Notes: generated by a model not told the origin, from the sequence alone. Positions 1-9,319 are shown, numbered from the stretch's first letter. The stretch: 64,000 nucleotides of DNA from Pseudomonas sp. Q2-TVG4-2 (GCF_013620795.1 NZ_LGLW01000006.1:310001-374000), one strand, 5' to 3'. Numbers and translations: made by a program.

Positions 1-309
1 GGGTGGGGCATTCCCAGCGCCCAGGCGATTGCGCGGGTGCGTCGGGCTTGTCCGGATGCGCAGCTGATTGCCTCAGGCGGTATTCGCGACGGCATCGATG
101 CGGCGAAGGCGATACGGCTGGGCGCCAATGTGGTCGGTCAGGCGGCAGGAGTGCTGGACGCGGCGCTGCGCAGCCCGGAGGCGGTAGTCGAGCATTTCCA
201 GGTGCTGATCCAACAGCTGCGAATTGTCTGTTTCTGCACCGGCTCAGCCGATCTGGCCGCGCTAGCTCGGGCGCCGCTGCTGCCGGCCTTCGATCCCTCT
301 TCTTTTTGA
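1..309 (+). CDS. fni: Type 2 isopentenyl-diphosphate delta-isomerase, C-terminal part
   Basis: The reading frame is open from the first base, so the N-terminal two thirds lie outside the window. The visible part begins GWGIPSA and contains [19 protein letters not shown], the phosphate/FMN-binding glycine-rich signature of the FMN-dependent type 2 isomerases; it ends with the family's typical CTG-type tail ([12 protein letters not shown]). These enzymes interconvert IPP and DMAPP for isoprenoid synthesis. Pseudomonads make isoprenoids by the MEP route, so this enzyme is accessory and often travels with carotenoid genes; whether such a cluster lies upstream cannot be seen. Naming is good, full length unknown. 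Confidence 0.82.
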   Translation, partial: GWGIPSAQAIARVRRACPDAQLIASGGIRDGIDAAKAIRLGANVVGQAAGVLDAALRSPEAVVEHFQVLIQQLRIVCFCTGSADLAALARAPLLPAFDPSSF

Positions 310-325
310 GGGATCGGGATTTTCG
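292..325 (+). terminator. Hairpin at the end of fni
   Basis: GATCCCTC (292-299) pairs with GAGGGATC (308-315), a perfect 8-bp stem whose loop contains the fni stop codon, followed by GGGATTTTCG. The T tail is short, so it is a weak intrinsic terminator candidate; it lies between two convergent genes. Confidence 0.4.
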
Positions 326-337
326 ACCGGCTATCGC

Positions 338-1393
338 TCAGGGCTCGGCTTGACGGCGCCAGCCGATGGCCAATGCCTCGGTCAGTTGCGCTGCTGGAAC
401 GGCACGGCAGCCGCTGACGTTCTGTCCGGCCCAAAGCGGCGAGAAATGATCGAGCCCCTGGGCTTCCGCCTGAGCCCGCAGTGCGCCGATCGCGTTGCCA
501 GCCAGGGGAAACGCCGGAACCGCATCGGGCCGGGGGCCAAGCTCGCGAATCAGGCGATTGACGATGCCGCGGGCGGGGCGGCCGGAGAACAGCGTGGTCA
601 GCACCGTGTGTTCTGCTGCCGGGCTCTGTAGCGCCTGACGATGCAACGTGCTGGCACGACTCTCGTCACACAGCAGATAGGCGGTGCCGACCTGCACGCC
701 GGCTGCACCGAGCGTTTGCGCCGCGGCAACGGCGCCCGCGTCGGCAATCCCGCCGGCCGCGATGACAGGTATATCCAGCGCGGCGACCAGCTGCGGTAAA
801 AGGGCGAAGGTGCCGACCTGGCCGTCGATGTCCTTGCTGAGAAAAATCCCGCGATGGCCGCCGGCTTCCAGGCCCTGGGCAATCACCGCGTCTACGCCTT
901 GCGCCTGCAACCAGCGGCCCTCCTCAAGGGTGGTGGCGCTGGAGAGAATCTTCGCACCGGTCGCGCGCACGCGCTGTAACAGCTGCGGCTCGGGCAGCCC
1001 GAAATGAAAACTGACGACGGCCGGACGATGACGCTCAAGCACCTCGGCCATTGCGGTATCGAAGGGCTTGCGTGTGGCGCCGCCGGGAATGCTAGCGGCG
1101 TCGATCCCCTGCTCATCGAGATAAGGCGCCAGCAGGGCCAGCCAGGTTTGGTTACGTGCGGGGTCTTCAGCAGGCGGTTGGTGGCAGAAGAAGTTGACGT
1201 TGTAGGGGCGGCCAGTGAGGGCCGTCATGGCGCTGAGCTCGGTATCCAGCGACTCGGCGTTGAGCATGCCAGCAGGAATCGAGCCCAGACCGCCCGCGTT
1301 GGATACGGCCGCGGCGAGTTGATGGTTCTGCGAACCGGCCATTGGCGCTTGGATTATCGGCAGCTGAATGCCGAAGAGGTCTCGAATGTCCAT
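338..1393 (-). CDS. Nitronate monooxygenase (2-nitropropane dioxygenase family)
   Basis: A 351-residue FMN-dependent TIM-barrel flavoprotein that oxidises nitronates such as propionate 3-nitronate, probably in detoxification. The start MDIRDLFGIQLPIIQAPMAG is the classic N-terminus of the family; AQGLEAGGHRG is the class I NMO motif with the catalytic histidine, and PVIAAGGIAD followed by GAAGVQVGTAYL is the FMN phosphate-binding region. Length is normal. The gene is divergent from rlmJ and convergent with fni, so it is probably transcribed alone. Family assignment is firm; the physiological substrate is not known. Confidence 0.9.
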   Translation of the reverse strand: MDIRDLFGIQLPIIQAPMAGSQNHQLAAAVSNAGGLGSIPAGMLNAESLDTELSAMTALTGRPYNVNFFCHQPPAEDPARNQTWLALLAPYLDEQGIDAASIPGGATRKPFDTAMAEVLERHRPAVVSFHFGLPEPQLLQRVRATGAKILSSATTLEEGRWLQAQGVDAVIAQGLEAGGHRGIFLSKDIDGQVGTFALLPQLVAALDIPVIAAGGIADAGAVAAAQTLGAAGVQVGTAYLLCDESRASTLHRQALQSPAAEHTVLTTLFSGRPARGIVNRLIRELGPRPDAVPAFPLAGNAIGALRAQAEAQGLDHFSPLWAGQNVSGCRAVPAAQLTEALAIGWRRQAEP

Positions 1394-1516
1394 CCTGGGT
1401 TCCTTGTCGCTTGCCTCGGAGAGTAAGCACTTTAGCAGCGACTACGTCGATCTTCGCCATTTGGCCGGGCGCCGCGTCTTGCCTCTCTGAATCGGCACGC
1501 TGGGCAGTTAGACTGG

Positions 1517-1533
1517 GCACTCTTCAGGAGTGC
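1517..1533 (+). promoter_or_regulatory. Hairpin over the rlmJ ribosome binding site
   Basis: GCACTC (1517-1522) and GAGTGC (1528-1533) form a perfect 6-bp stem with loop TTCAG. The Shine-Dalgarno sequence AGGAG (1526-1530) lies partly in the loop and partly in the 3' arm, 6 nt before the rlmJ ATG. If transcription starts upstream of the stem, it could restrict ribosome access. No experimental basis; inference from sequence only. Confidence 0.3.
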
Positions 1534-1536
1534 TCG

Positions 1537-2376
1537 ATGAACTACCGCCACGCTTTTCACGCCGGCAATCACGCCGACGTGTTCAAACACCTCGCCCTGT
1601 CCCGGCTATTTGCCTTGCTCGCTCGCAAGGAGGCACCGTTCGCCTACCTCGACAGCCATGCCGGCGTCGGGCTGTATGACCTGGCCGGCAATCAGGCCAG
1701 CCGCACCGGCGAATGGCTGCAGGGCATCGCCCGATTGTGGCAGGCCGATGGCATTCCGGCTTCGGCCGAAGCCTATCTGAACGTGATCCGCGCGCTTAAT
1801 CCGGACGGCGCGCTGCGCTACTACCCAGGGTCGCCGGAGCTGGCGCTACAGCTGACCCGCCCCCAGGACCGCTTGCAGCTCAACGAGAAGCATCCCGAGG
1901 ATGGGCGTCTGCTGAAGGACAATATGGCCGGCGACCGCCGCGTTGCCGTGCATCTGGGGGAGGGTTGGCATGTCCCGCGTGCGCTGATGCCGACCCAGGA
2001 AAAGCGCGTGGTGCTGTTGATCGATCCACCATTCGAGCAGGCTGATGAGCTGGCTCGCTGCGTGCAGGCGTTGACCGAGGCGCTCGGGCGCATGCGCCAG
2101 GCAATCGGGGTGATCTGGTATCCGATCAAGGACGAGCGCCAGCTCAAGCGCTTCTATCAGCAGCTATCGCGCAGCGGCGCGCCGAAGCTGTTGCGTGCCG
2201 AACTCTATGTTCATCCCACCGATGAGGCGCTGCGTTTGAATGGCTCGGGTCTGGCCATCAGCAACCCGCCGTGGGGCCTGGAAGAAGAGCTGCGCGAACT
2301 GTTGCCCTGGTTGGCTACATTGCTCGGGCAAAGCGAAGGCGGCTGGCGGCTGGATTGGTTGATCGAGGAAAAGTAG
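1537..2376 (+). CDS. rlmJ: 23S rRNA (adenine-2030 N6)-methyltransferase
   Basis: 279 residues. RlmJ makes m6A2030 in 23S rRNA using S-adenosylmethionine. MNYRHAFHAGNHADVFKHL is the hallmark N-terminus, and VVLLIDPPFEQ contains the DPP(F/Y) catalytic motif of amino-methyltransferases. The frame is open further upstream, but the ATG at 1537 is chosen because it gives the conserved start and has AGGAG six bases before it. Monocistronic between divergent nitronate monooxygenase and convergent srkA. Confidence 0.95.
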   Translation: MNYRHAFHAGNHADVFKHLALSRLFALLARKEAPFAYLDSHAGVGLYDLAGNQASRTGEWLQGIARLWQADGIPASAEAYLNVIRALNPDGALRYYPGSPELALQLTRPQDRLQLNEKHPEDGRLLKDNMAGDRRVAVHLGEGWHVPRALMPTQEKRVVLLIDPPFEQADELARCVQALTEALGRMRQAIGVIWYPIKDERQLKRFYQQLSRSGAPKLLRAELYVHPTDEALRLNGSGLAISNPPWGLEEELRELLPWLATLLGQSEGGWRLDWLIEEK

Positions 2377-2405
2377 CCACAACGCTCGAAGCCTGAGCGC
2401 TGCTC

Positions 2406-2446
2406 GGTGGAGCGGTGGATCGTTATCCACCCTGCCAAGCTCCACC
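2406..2446. repeat. REP-like nested hairpin between rlmJ and srkA
   Basis: Outer stem GGTGGAGC (2406-2413) with GCTCCACC (2439-2446) and inner stem GGTGGAT (2414-2420) with ATCCACC (2425-2431), loop CGTT. Both stems are perfect. GGTGGAT/ATCCACC palindromes are common repetitive extragenic elements in Pseudomonas. It lies between convergent genes and could stop transcription from both sides. Confidence 0.6.
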
Positions 2447-2460
2447 ATCCTGGCTTCGCG

Positions 2461-3435
2461 CTAGAACAGTTTCAGCGGTTCTTCCTGTAGCGCGGACATC
2501 TGCTCACGCAGGATCAGCACCTGATCGCCCCAGTAACGCTCGGTGCCGAACCAGGGGAAGCTCATCGGGAAAGCCGGATCGTCCCAGCGGCGTGCCAGCC
2601 ATGCGCTGTAGTGCATCAGGCGCAGGGCGCGCAGCGCTTCGATCAGAGGCAGTTCGCGCGGGGCGAAATCGTGGAATTCGTTGTAGCCATCGACCAGCTC
2701 GGACAGCTGTCCGAGCCGCTCATGGCGCTCGCCGGCGAGCATCATCCAGATATCCTGAACCGATGGTCCCATGCGGCAATCGTCCAGATCCACCAGATGG
2801 AAGGCGTCATCGCGGGCGAGAATGTTGCCGGGATGGCAGTCGCCATGCAGGCGGATCGGCTGAAATTCCGTACGGGCGAAGGCATCATCAACCCGTTTGA
2901 GCAGGTCACGAGCCACCGATTCGTAGGCCGGCAGCAGGCTTTTCGGTATGAACCCGCCGTCCAGCAGGGTAGCCAGCGAGTCGTGGCCGAAATGCTGAGC
3001 CGTCAGCGTTTCGCGGTGCTCGAACGGGCGGCTGGCGCTGACCGCATGCATGCGACCAAGCAGCTGGCCCAGGCGGTACAGCTGGTCAAGGTTGCCCGGC
3101 TCCGGGGCGCGACCGCCACGCCGCGGGAACAACGCGAAACGAAATCCGGCATGTTCGAACAGCGTTCTGCCCGCGTACTCCAGCGGTGCGACCACCGGGA
3201 TCTCGCGGTCGGCCAGCTCGTGCGAAAACTGATGTTCCTCGAGAATTGCTTCGTCGCTCCAGCGGCCGGGGCGGTAGAACTTGGCCACGAGCGGTGTGCT
3301 GTCTTCGATGCCAACTTGGTAGACGCGATTTTCGTAGCTGTTCAATGCCAGTACGCGGGCATCGCTGATGAAGCCGGCACTTTCCACCGCATCGAGCACA
3401 AGATCAGGCGTGAGTGTGTCGAAGGGGTGGCTCAT
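2461..3435 (-). CDS. srkA: Stress response Ser/Thr protein kinase (YihE/RdoA/SrkA)
   Basis: 324 residues, the usual length for the family. SrkA is a cytoplasmic aminoglycoside-phosphotransferase-fold kinase that counteracts stress-induced death in E. coli. Diagnostic segments are LNSYENRVYQVG near residue 30 (nucleotide loop), VAKFYRPGRW with the ATP lysine, the catalytic loop RLHGDCHPGNIL near residue 200 and the metal-binding VDLDDCRMGP just after. The convergent end with rlmJ and separation from comF suggest its own promoter. Family assignment is firm; substrate unknown. Confidence 0.92.
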   Translation of the reverse strand: MSHPFDTLTPDLVLDAVESAGFISDARVLALNSYENRVYQVGIEDSTPLVAKFYRPGRWSDEAILEEHQFSHELADREIPVVAPLEYAGRTLFEHAGFRFALFPRRGGRAPEPGNLDQLYRLGQLLGRMHAVSASRPFEHRETLTAQHFGHDSLATLLDGGFIPKSLLPAYESVARDLLKRVDDAFARTEFQPIRLHGDCHPGNILARDDAFHLVDLDDCRMGPSVQDIWMMLAGERHERLGQLSELVDGYNEFHDFAPRELPLIEALRALRLMHYSAWLARRWDDPAFPMSFPWFGTERYWGDQVLILREQMSALQEEPLKLF

Positions 3436-3502
3436 GGTCGGCTCCGTAAATGGGTCGGCCAGTGTATTGCACTGGCGGGTTTACACAACCGCGGCTCTGA
3501 CC

Positions 3503-4210
3503 CTAATCGCCTGGCTTCGGCGTACGCGCCAGGCAATAGATATCGACCCGCACGGCGCCCGCATGTTTCAACAGGCGAGCCAACGCTTCGGCGGTTGCGC
3601 CGGTGGTGAGTACGTCGTCTATGACAGCCACGTGGCGACCGACGATCTGTCGCTCATCGGTCAATGCAAAGGCCTGGCGCAGATTTCGGCGTCGGCCGGC
3701 GGCATCCAGTTCTTGCTGTGACTGGGTGTCCTGAGTACGTTGCAGCAGCTCGTTCCGCACAGGCAGGTTCAGCACTGGGCTCAGCCAGTTGGCGAGCATC
3801 TGCGCCTGGTTGAAGCCCCGCTGACGCAATCGTTTGCGGGCTAGTGGCACGGGAAGCAACAGGTCCGGACGCGGCAGGCCTTCGTCGAATCGATGCTGCA
3901 GGTAGCGCGCCAGATGCTCGGACAACAGCCGGCCGAATGGCCAGCGCGACTGATGCTTGAAACGGCTGATCAGGCTATCCACCGGGAAGGCGAAGCGCCA
4001 GGGCACGGCGACATGCTCGAACGCCGGAGGATGTTTGAGGCATTGGCCGCAAATCAGGGCGGTTGCGGCCAGCGGCAGCGCGCAGATAGAGCATTGCCCG
4101 CCGAGCCAGGGCAGTTCGGCCTCGCAGGGTCCGCACAGTGAATGGCCGGTTTCGCAGCGCTCATCGCAGAGCTGGCAGTGGTGTTCGAGTTTTAACCAGT
4201 TGTAAACCAT
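3503..4210 (-). CDS. ComF-family phosphoribosyltransferase-like protein
   Basis: 235 residues from the ATG at 4210, preferred over an in-frame upstream start because AAAGGA sits five bases before it. The N-terminus carries zinc-finger cysteine pairs (CQLCDERCETGHSLCGPCE, then CSICALP and CGQCL), and the C-terminal half has a phosphoribosyltransferase domain with the PRPP loop VAVIDDVLTTGAT. ComF and GntX proteins function in DNA uptake and use of extracellular DNA; Stutzerimonas are naturally transformable, so such a role is plausible. It is divergent from bioB with an 83-bp gap. Confidence 0.88.
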   Translation of the reverse strand: MVYNWLKLEHHCQLCDERCETGHSLCGPCEAELPWLGGQCSICALPLAATALICGQCLKHPPAFEHVAVPWRFAFPVDSLISRFKHQSRWPFGRLLSEHLARYLQHRFDEGLPRPDLLLPVPLARKRLRQRGFNQAQMLANWLSPVLNLPVRNELLQRTQDTQSQQELDAAGRRRNLRQAFALTDERQIVGRHVAVIDDVLTTGATAEALARLLKHAGAVRVDIYCLARTPKPGD

Positions 4211-4224
4211 GAGTCCTTTCCAGG

Positions 4225-4252
4225 TTGACAGCATCTTTGGCTTGGCTAACCA
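4225..4252 (+). promoter_or_regulatory. Candidate bioB promoter
   Basis: A perfect TTGACA at 4225-4230 is followed 16 bp later by TAACCA (4247-4252). The -35 is consensus but the -10 matches only weakly. It lies in the short divergent comF-bioB gap, correctly oriented for bioB. Confidence 0.35.
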
Positions 4253-4293
4253 TCTCGCATCCGTGCCAAGAACCTATGTACAAGGAATGCCCC

Positions 4294-5352
4294 ATGAGCG
4301 CCACTGCCGCTTTTGCCACGCGTCACGACTGGAGCCTCGCTGAAGTCAAGGCGCTCTTCGAGCAACCCTTCAATGACCTGCTGTTCCAGGCGCAGACGGT
4401 GCATCGCCAGCACTTCGACGCCAACCGCGTGCAAGTCTCCACGCTGCTATCGATCAAGACCGGTGCCTGCCCGGAAGACTGCAAGTACTGCCCGCAGTCC
4501 GGCCACTACAACACCGGTCTCGATAAAGAGAAGCTGATGGAAGTGCAAAAGGTGTTGGAAGCCGCGGCCGAAGCCAAGGCCATCGGCTCGACACGCTTCT
4601 GCATGGGTGCTGCCTGGAAGCATCCCTCAGCCAAGGACATGCCCTATGTGCTGAAGATGGTCGAAGGCGTGAAAGCCCTGGGTCTGGAGACCTGCATGAC
4701 CCTAGGCAAGCTCGATCAGGAGCAGACCAAGGCATTGGCCACGGCGGGGCTGGACTACTACAACCACAACCTCGACACCTCGCCGGAGTTCTACGGCAAC
4801 ATCATCACCACGCGCACCTACGCAGATCGTCTGGAAACGCTGAGCTACGTACGTGAGTCGGGGATGAAGATCTGCTCCGGCGGCATCCTCGGCATGGGCG
4901 AGTCGCTGGACGACCGCGCGGGCCTGCTGATCCAGCTGGCCAACCTGCCTGAGCAGCCCGAGTCGGTGCCGATCAATATGCTGGTCAAGGTCAAGGGCAC
5001 GCCGCTGGCCGAGGAGCAGGACGTCGACCCCTTCGACTTCATCCGTATGCTCGCCGTGGCGCGGATCATGATGCCGAAATCCCACGTGCGGCTGTCCGCC
5101 GGCCGCGAGCAGATGAACGAGCAGATGCAGGCGCTGGCGTTTTTCGCGGGTGCCAACTCGATCTTCTACGGCGAAAAACTGCTGACAACCGGCAATCCGC
5201 AAGCCGATAAGGACATGCTGCTGTTCAAGCGCCTGGGCATCCAACCCGAAGCGCGCGAAGAGCACGACGACGAAGTGCATCAGGCGGCCATCGAGCAGGC
5301 ATTGGTCGAGCAGCGCGACAGCAAGCTGTTCTATGACGCCGCCTCGGCCTGA
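4294..5352 (+). CDS. bioB: Biotin synthase
   Basis: 352 residues. A radical-SAM enzyme that inserts sulfur into dethiobiotin, the last step of biotin synthesis. The cluster cysteines are C59, C63 and C66 in [13 protein letters not shown]; later [12 protein letters not shown] and [21 protein letters not shown] are BioB signatures. The frame runs upstream to 4225, but ATG 4294 is chosen because AAGGAA lies just upstream and MSATA fits pseudomonad BioB. It is the first gene of the bio cluster, separated from bioF by a REP-containing gap of 123 bp; bioF-bioH-bioC-bioD then overlap. Confidence 0.97.
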   Translation: MSATAAFATRHDWSLAEVKALFEQPFNDLLFQAQTVHRQHFDANRVQVSTLLSIKTGACPEDCKYCPQSGHYNTGLDKEKLMEVQKVLEAAAEAKAIGSTRFCMGAAWKHPSAKDMPYVLKMVEGVKALGLETCMTLGKLDQEQTKALATAGLDYYNHNLDTSPEFYGNIITTRTYADRLETLSYVRESGMKICSGGILGMGESLDDRAGLLIQLANLPEQPESVPINMLVKVKGTPLAEEQDVDPFDFIRMLAVARIMMPKSHVRLSAGREQMNEQMQALAFFAGANSIFYGEKLLTTGNPQADKDMLLFKRLGIQPEAREEHDDEVHQAAIEQALVEQRDSKLFYDAASA

Positions 5353-5379
5353 TCCACACCAACCTGGCTACACGAATCC

Positions 5380-5461
5380 TGTAGGAGCGAGCGGGGCGCC
5401 TGATCCCGGCTCGCGAAGCAATGCCGCTGCTACAGGTTCGCCAGCAAGCTGGCTCCTACAA
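5380..5461. repeat. REP/REPIN-type inverted repeat between bioB and bioF
   Basis: GTAGGAGCGAGC near the left end is mirrored by GCTGGCTCCTAC at the right end, and internal GCTCGCGAA faces TTCGCCAGCAAGC. This is the Pseudomonas REP pattern (GTAGGAGC...GCTCCTAC). It could stabilise the upstream bioB mRNA end or reduce readthrough into bioF. Confidence 0.7.
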
Positions 5462-5475
5462 CAAGTCCGTCCGCC

Positions 5476-6657
5476 ATGCCTTTCGATCTCGCTTCCCGTC
5501 TCGCTGCGCGCCGCGCCGCGCACCTTTATCGTCAACGTCCTTTGCTGGAAACGCCGCAGCAACCGGAGGTCGTGGTCGACGGTGAGTCGCTGCTGGCGTT
5601 CTGCTCCAACGACTACCTCGGTCTTGCCAGCCATCCCGAGGTGATCCGTGCGCTGCAGCAGGGGGCCGAACGTTGGGGTGTCGGCGGTGGCGCTTCCCAT
5701 CTGGTGATGGGGCACAGCACGCCGCATCACCAGCTCGAGGAGGCCTTGGCCGAATTCACCGGACGTCCACGGGCGCTGCTGTTTTCCACTGGCTACATGG
5801 CCAATCTCGCGGCGGTCACCGCACTGGTGGGGCAGGGCGATACGGTGCTCGAAGATCGCATCAACCACGCCTCGTTGTTGGACGCCGGTTTGCTCAGTGG
5901 CGCGCGTTTCTCGCGGTACCTGCACAACGATGCGCACAGCCTGGCCAAGCGTCTGGATAAAGCAACGGGCAATACCCTGGTGGTGACCGACGGCGTGTTC
6001 AGCATGGATGGTGATCTGGCCGATCTGCCAGCCCTCTGCGCCACCGCGAAAGCCCGAGACGCCTGGGTGATGGTTGATGATGCCCATGGCTTCGGCCCGC
6101 TGGGCCAAACCGGCGGCGGCATCGTCGAGCATTTCGGCCTCGGCATCGATGACGTGCCGGTGCTGGTCGGCACGCTGGGCAAGGCCTTCGGTACCGCTGG
6201 CGCATTCATCGCCGGCAGCGAAGAGCTGATCGAGACGCTCATTCAGTTCGCCCGCCCTTACATATACACCACCAGCCAGCCGCCAGCGGTCGCCTGCGCG
6301 ACGCTGAAAAGCCTCGAACTGCTGCGTAGCGAAGGTTGGCGCCGCGATCATCTGAATCGACTGATTGCACGCTTCCGTCAAGGCGCAGCCGACATCGGAC
6401 TGAGCCTGATGGACAGCCCGACGCCGATCCAGCCGATTCTGGTCGGTAGCAGTGAGCGCGCCTTGAAGCTCTCGGCGGCCCTTCGCCGACGCGGCGTCCT
6501 GGTCGGCGCCATTCGTCCGCCAACTGTGCCGGCCGGCAGTGCGCGGCTGCGGGTGACATTCAGTGCGTCCCACAGCGAGGCGCAGGTTGAACAACTGCTG
6601 GATATCCTGGCCGAAAGCTGGAATCGATTGGTCGAGGAGCCAGAAACCGATGCGTGA
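5476..6657 (+). CDS. bioF: 8-amino-7-oxononanoate synthase
   Basis: 393 residues. A PLP-dependent alpha-oxoamine synthase that condenses pimeloyl-ACP with L-alanine. The PLP lysine is K236 in [26 protein letters not shown] near residue 43, SFSTGYMAN-like FSTGYMAN at 103 and [10 protein letters not shown] at 201 are family motifs. The last codons overlap the bioH start by 8 bp, indicating translational coupling. No strong Shine-Dalgarno precedes the ATG, but the conserved length and N-terminus support it. Confidence 0.96.
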   Translation: MPFDLASRLAARRAAHLYRQRPLLETPQQPEVVVDGESLLAFCSNDYLGLASHPEVIRALQQGAERWGVGGGASHLVMGHSTPHHQLEEALAEFTGRPRALLFSTGYMANLAAVTALVGQGDTVLEDRINHASLLDAGLLSGARFSRYLHNDAHSLAKRLDKATGNTLVVTDGVFSMDGDLADLPALCATAKARDAWVMVDDAHGFGPLGQTGGGIVEHFGLGIDDVPVLVGTLGKAFGTAGAFIAGSEELIETLIQFARPYIYTTSQPPAVACATLKSLELLRSEGWRRDHLNRLIARFRQGAADIGLSLMDSPTPIQPILVGSSERALKLSAALRRRGVLVGAIRPPTVPAGSARLRVTFSASHSEAQVEQLLDILAESWNRLVEEPETDA

Positions 6658-7372
6658 TCAGCTGATATTGCTGCCCGGATGGGCGTTCGGCCCGGCGGCC
6701 TTGCAACCTTTATACGACGCATTGGCCGATTTGGCGCCAGATCTGGAGGTGGTTATCGAGCCTTTGCCGGAACTGGTCGCGAAAGAGGCCTGGCTCGATG
6801 AGTTGGACCAGCGTCTGCCGCATGGCAGCTGGCTGGCCGGATGGTCGCTGGGCGGTATGCTCGCCTCGCAACTGGCCGCGCGCCGCGTCGACACCTGTCG
6901 CGGCCTGATCACCATCGCCAGCAACCCCTGTTTCCGTGCCCGGCCGCAGTGGCCGGAAGCCATGGCGCCGGACATCTTCGATGCCTTCCATGAGGCGTTC
7001 CGCCTCGATCCTGAGGAAACGCTCAAGCGCTTCCGCTCGCTGTGCGGTCGTGGTGGTTACGACCCACGAACGCTGGCGCGACAGCTGCAAGTCAGTCAAT
7101 CCCAGCTGCCAGCGCCAGTGCTGGATGCCGGTCTGCAGCTGCTGGCAGAACTGGACGGGCGCGGCGCGCTGCATGGCTATTTCGGCCCTCAACTGCATCT
7201 GTTCGCGGCTAACGATGCGCTGGTGCCGGCGGCGGCCTGTGATGCCCTGCGACGATGGATGCCCGGGATTGTCACTAGGCTGATACCGGGCGCCAGTCAT
7301 GCGCTTCCGCTGGAGCGCCCAGATGAAGTTGCCGCGGCGATGGTGGCGTTTATCAAGGGTGCTGCGGCATGA
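6650..7372 (+). CDS. bioH: Pimeloyl-ACP methyl ester carboxylesterase
   Basis: 240 residues, an alpha/beta hydrolase. BioH removes the methyl ester from pimeloyl-ACP methyl ester, ending the BioC-dependent fatty-acid detour. The nucleophile is S66 in GWSLGG; the end [11 protein letters not shown] holds the catalytic histidine. ATG 6650 is used because it overlaps the bioF stop and [14 protein letters not shown] matches the family N-terminus; the frame is open upstream inside bioF. The stop overlaps the bioC start as ATGA. Confidence 0.93.
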   Translation: MRDQLILLPGWAFGPAALQPLYDALADLAPDLEVVIEPLPELVAKEAWLDELDQRLPHGSWLAGWSLGGMLASQLAARRVDTCRGLITIASNPCFRARPQWPEAMAPDIFDAFHEAFRLDPEETLKRFRSLCGRGGYDPRTLARQLQVSQSQLPAPVLDAGLQLLAELDGRGALHGYFGPQLHLFAANDALVPAAACDALRRWMPGIVTRLIPGASHALPLERPDEVAAAMVAFIKGAAA

Positions 7373-8190
7373 ACAGATCGGCTGCGATGAGCGCATCAAC
7401 TGCCAGTTCCGGCTTGCCCGACAAGCGCCAGGTTGCCGCATCGTTTTCCCGCGCTGCCGCCAGCTACGATGCCGTGGCCGAACTGCAGCGGGCTGTCGGC
7501 AATGCACTTGCCGATCGTTTGCCCAGCGATCTGAGCCCCGCGCGCTGGCTCGATCTGGGCTGTGGCACCGGTTATTTCTCCCGGGCGCTGGCGAGCCGTT
7601 TTCCCGCCGCTGATGGCATGGCAATGGATATCGCCGAAGGCATGCTGCGTCACGCGCGACCGCAAGGTGGCGCCGGCGCGTTCGTCGCAGGCGACGCCGA
7701 GTGTCTACCGCTGCGCGACGCATCGGTCGAGCTGATCTTCTCCAGTCTGGCGCTGCAATGGTGCGATGATTTTACCGCGGTGCTGAGCGAGGCGAGCCGG
7801 GTGTTGCGCCCGGGCGGGGTCCTGACTTTCAGCAGCTTATGCAGCGGAACCCTGCAGGAGCTGCGCGACAGCTGGCAAGCGGTGGATGGCTTCGCCCACG
7901 TCAATCGCTTCCGTAGCCACGAGGCGTATCGGCAGCTCTGCGCCACCAGTGGCCTGAATGTCGTCAGCCTCGATGTACAGCCGCAGGTGCTGTATTTCGC
8001 CGAGCTGCGCCAGCTGACCACGGAACTCAAGGCGCTTGGCGCGCATAACCTTAATCCGGGCCGTCCCGGCGGTCTCACCGGGCGCGCGCGAATCCGAGCG
8101 TTGATCGATGCCTACGAACAGTTCCGAACCCCCGCCGGGTTGCCGGCCACCTATCAGGTCATTTACGGCGTAATGCGCAAGGAGCAGTGA
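7369..8190 (+). CDS. bioC: Malonyl-ACP O-methyltransferase
   Basis: 273 residues. It methylates the free carboxyl of malonyl-ACP with S-adenosylmethionine so that two rounds of fatty acid synthesis can build the pimeloyl chain. The SAM-binding motif [10 protein letters not shown] is at residues 61-70, [16 protein letters not shown] near the start is BioC-specific, and [10 protein letters not shown] is the post-II motif. The start overlaps the bioH stop by 4 bp, and its TGA overlaps the bioD ATG by one base. Confidence 0.95.
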   Translation: MNRSAAMSASTASSGLPDKRQVAASFSRAAASYDAVAELQRAVGNALADRLPSDLSPARWLDLGCGTGYFSRALASRFPAADGMAMDIAEGMLRHARPQGGAGAFVAGDAECLPLRDASVELIFSSLALQWCDDFTAVLSEASRVLRPGGVLTFSSLCSGTLQELRDSWQAVDGFAHVNRFRSHEAYRQLCATSGLNVVSLDVQPQVLYFAELRQLTTELKALGAHNLNPGRPGGLTGRARIRALIDAYEQFRTPAGLPATYQVIYGVMRKEQ

Positions 8191-8876
8191 TGGCTGCGTT
8201 TTTCGTGACCGGAACCGACACCGAAGTCGGCAAGACCACCATTGCCGTCGGGCTGCTGCATGCCGCTCGACTGTTGGGGCACAGTACGGCGGCGGCGAAA
8301 CCGGTGGCGTCGGGCTGCGAGAGGACGGCCGAGGGGCTGCGCAATAGCGATGCGCTGGCATTACTCGGCGAGTGCACCCTGCCGATGCACTATGAGGCGG
8401 TCAATCCATTCGCCTTCGAACCGGCCATTGCGCCGCATCTGGCGGCGCGAGAGGCGAGTGTCGATCTAAGCGTTGCGCAATTGATTGCTCCGGTCCGGCA
8501 GATGCTGGCGCTGCAGGCCGATTTCTCGCTGGTCGAGGGTGCAGGTGGCTGGCGCGTGCCATTGGCGGGTGACGAAACGCTGTCCGATCTGGCCGTGCAG
8601 CTCGGGCTCCCGGTGATCCTAGTGGTCGGGGTTCGCCTCGGCTGTATCAACCATGCGCTGCTCAGTGCTGAAGCCATCGAACGCGACGGGCTGCGACTGG
8701 CGGGTTGGGTCGCTAATATCATCGATCCCTCGACGTCGCGGCTGGAGGAAAACCTCGCCACGCTGGCCCAGCGACTATCAGCCCCCTGTCTCGGACGAGT
8801 GCCGCACCTCCCGCCGGCTGGTCCATCGGACGTGGCAGCCTATCTGGATATCGAGCCGCTCATTCCGGCCCGCTAA
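8190..8876 (+). CDS. bioD: Dethiobiotin synthetase
   Basis: 228 residues. ATP-dependent carboxylase that closes the ureido ring of diaminopelargonic acid. The P-loop GTDTEVGKTT is at residues 8-17 and VEGAGGWRVPL is the second nucleotide-site motif. ATG 8190 is preferred over GTG 8187 because AAGGAG (8179-8184) lies five bases from the ATG but only two from the GTG. It is the last gene of the bio run; bioA is not in the window. Confidence 0.95.
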   Translation: MAAFFVTGTDTEVGKTTIAVGLLHAARLLGHSTAAAKPVASGCERTAEGLRNSDALALLGECTLPMHYEAVNPFAFEPAIAPHLAAREASVDLSVAQLIAPVRQMLALQADFSLVEGAGGWRVPLAGDETLSDLAVQLGLPVILVVGVRLGCINHALLSAEAIERDGLRLAGWVANIIDPSTSRLEENLATLAQRLSAPCLGRVPHLPPAGPSDVAAYLDIEPLIPAR

Positions 8877-8966
8877 GCGTGCTTATCCGTTATAGCGATA
8901 CGTCATTGGCGAGAACATTCCGGCTCTGCTTCAATGATGGCTAACTGATTGCGCGAGGATTGCAGC

Positions 8967-9224
8967 ATGCAAATCAACAACAGCCTCCTCTCTGCCGGAC
9001 TGGGCGCCTACCAGGCTGGGCAGCAGCGCGTCGATGACGCCGGCGCTGCAATCGCCACCGGCGCTCTGCCGGTCGCAGAGAATTCACAGGCGGTTGCCGA
9101 TACGGTCGAGCTGACCGAGCAGCTGATCCAGATGAAAGTCGGGGAGCACACTGCGAAAGCTGGCGTGCGGCTGCTGCAAAGCGCTGACGAAGTACTCGGA
9201 ACCCTGATCAACACCAAAGCCTGA
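8967..9224 (+). CDS. Small orphan protein resembling flagellar rod/hook protein ends
   Basis: 85 residues from ATG 8967, which has GAGGAT eight bases upstream; the frame also allows 8949. It begins MQINNSLLSAGLGAYQAG and ends ELTEQLIQMKVGEHTAKAGVRLLQSADEVLGTLINTKA. That C-terminus resembles the conserved helix at the end of flagellar rod, hook and basal-body proteins (VELTEMI...ANAKVIQTADEMLGTLL type), while the long central domain of those proteins is absent. No flagellar gene is nearby. P. aeruginosa, as I recall, has a similar small gene (PA0505) at the same place. Function unknown. Confidence 0.75.
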   Translation: MQINNSLLSAGLGAYQAGQQRVDDAGAAIATGALPVAENSQAVADTVELTEQLIQMKVGEHTAKAGVRLLQSADEVLGTLINTKA

Positions 9225-9319
9225 CTCCCACCGGTCGCACGACCGGCATTCCTTTCTGGTGGTATCCCTCTCCTGTCTTGTCTCGATGCGGCACCGACCA
9301 ACGGTGCCTGGGTCCCTGC

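Noticed and set aside
8906-8925. TTGGC...TTCCG resembling a sigma-54 promoter before the small flagellar-like gene
   Set aside because: The essential GC of the -12 element is missing.
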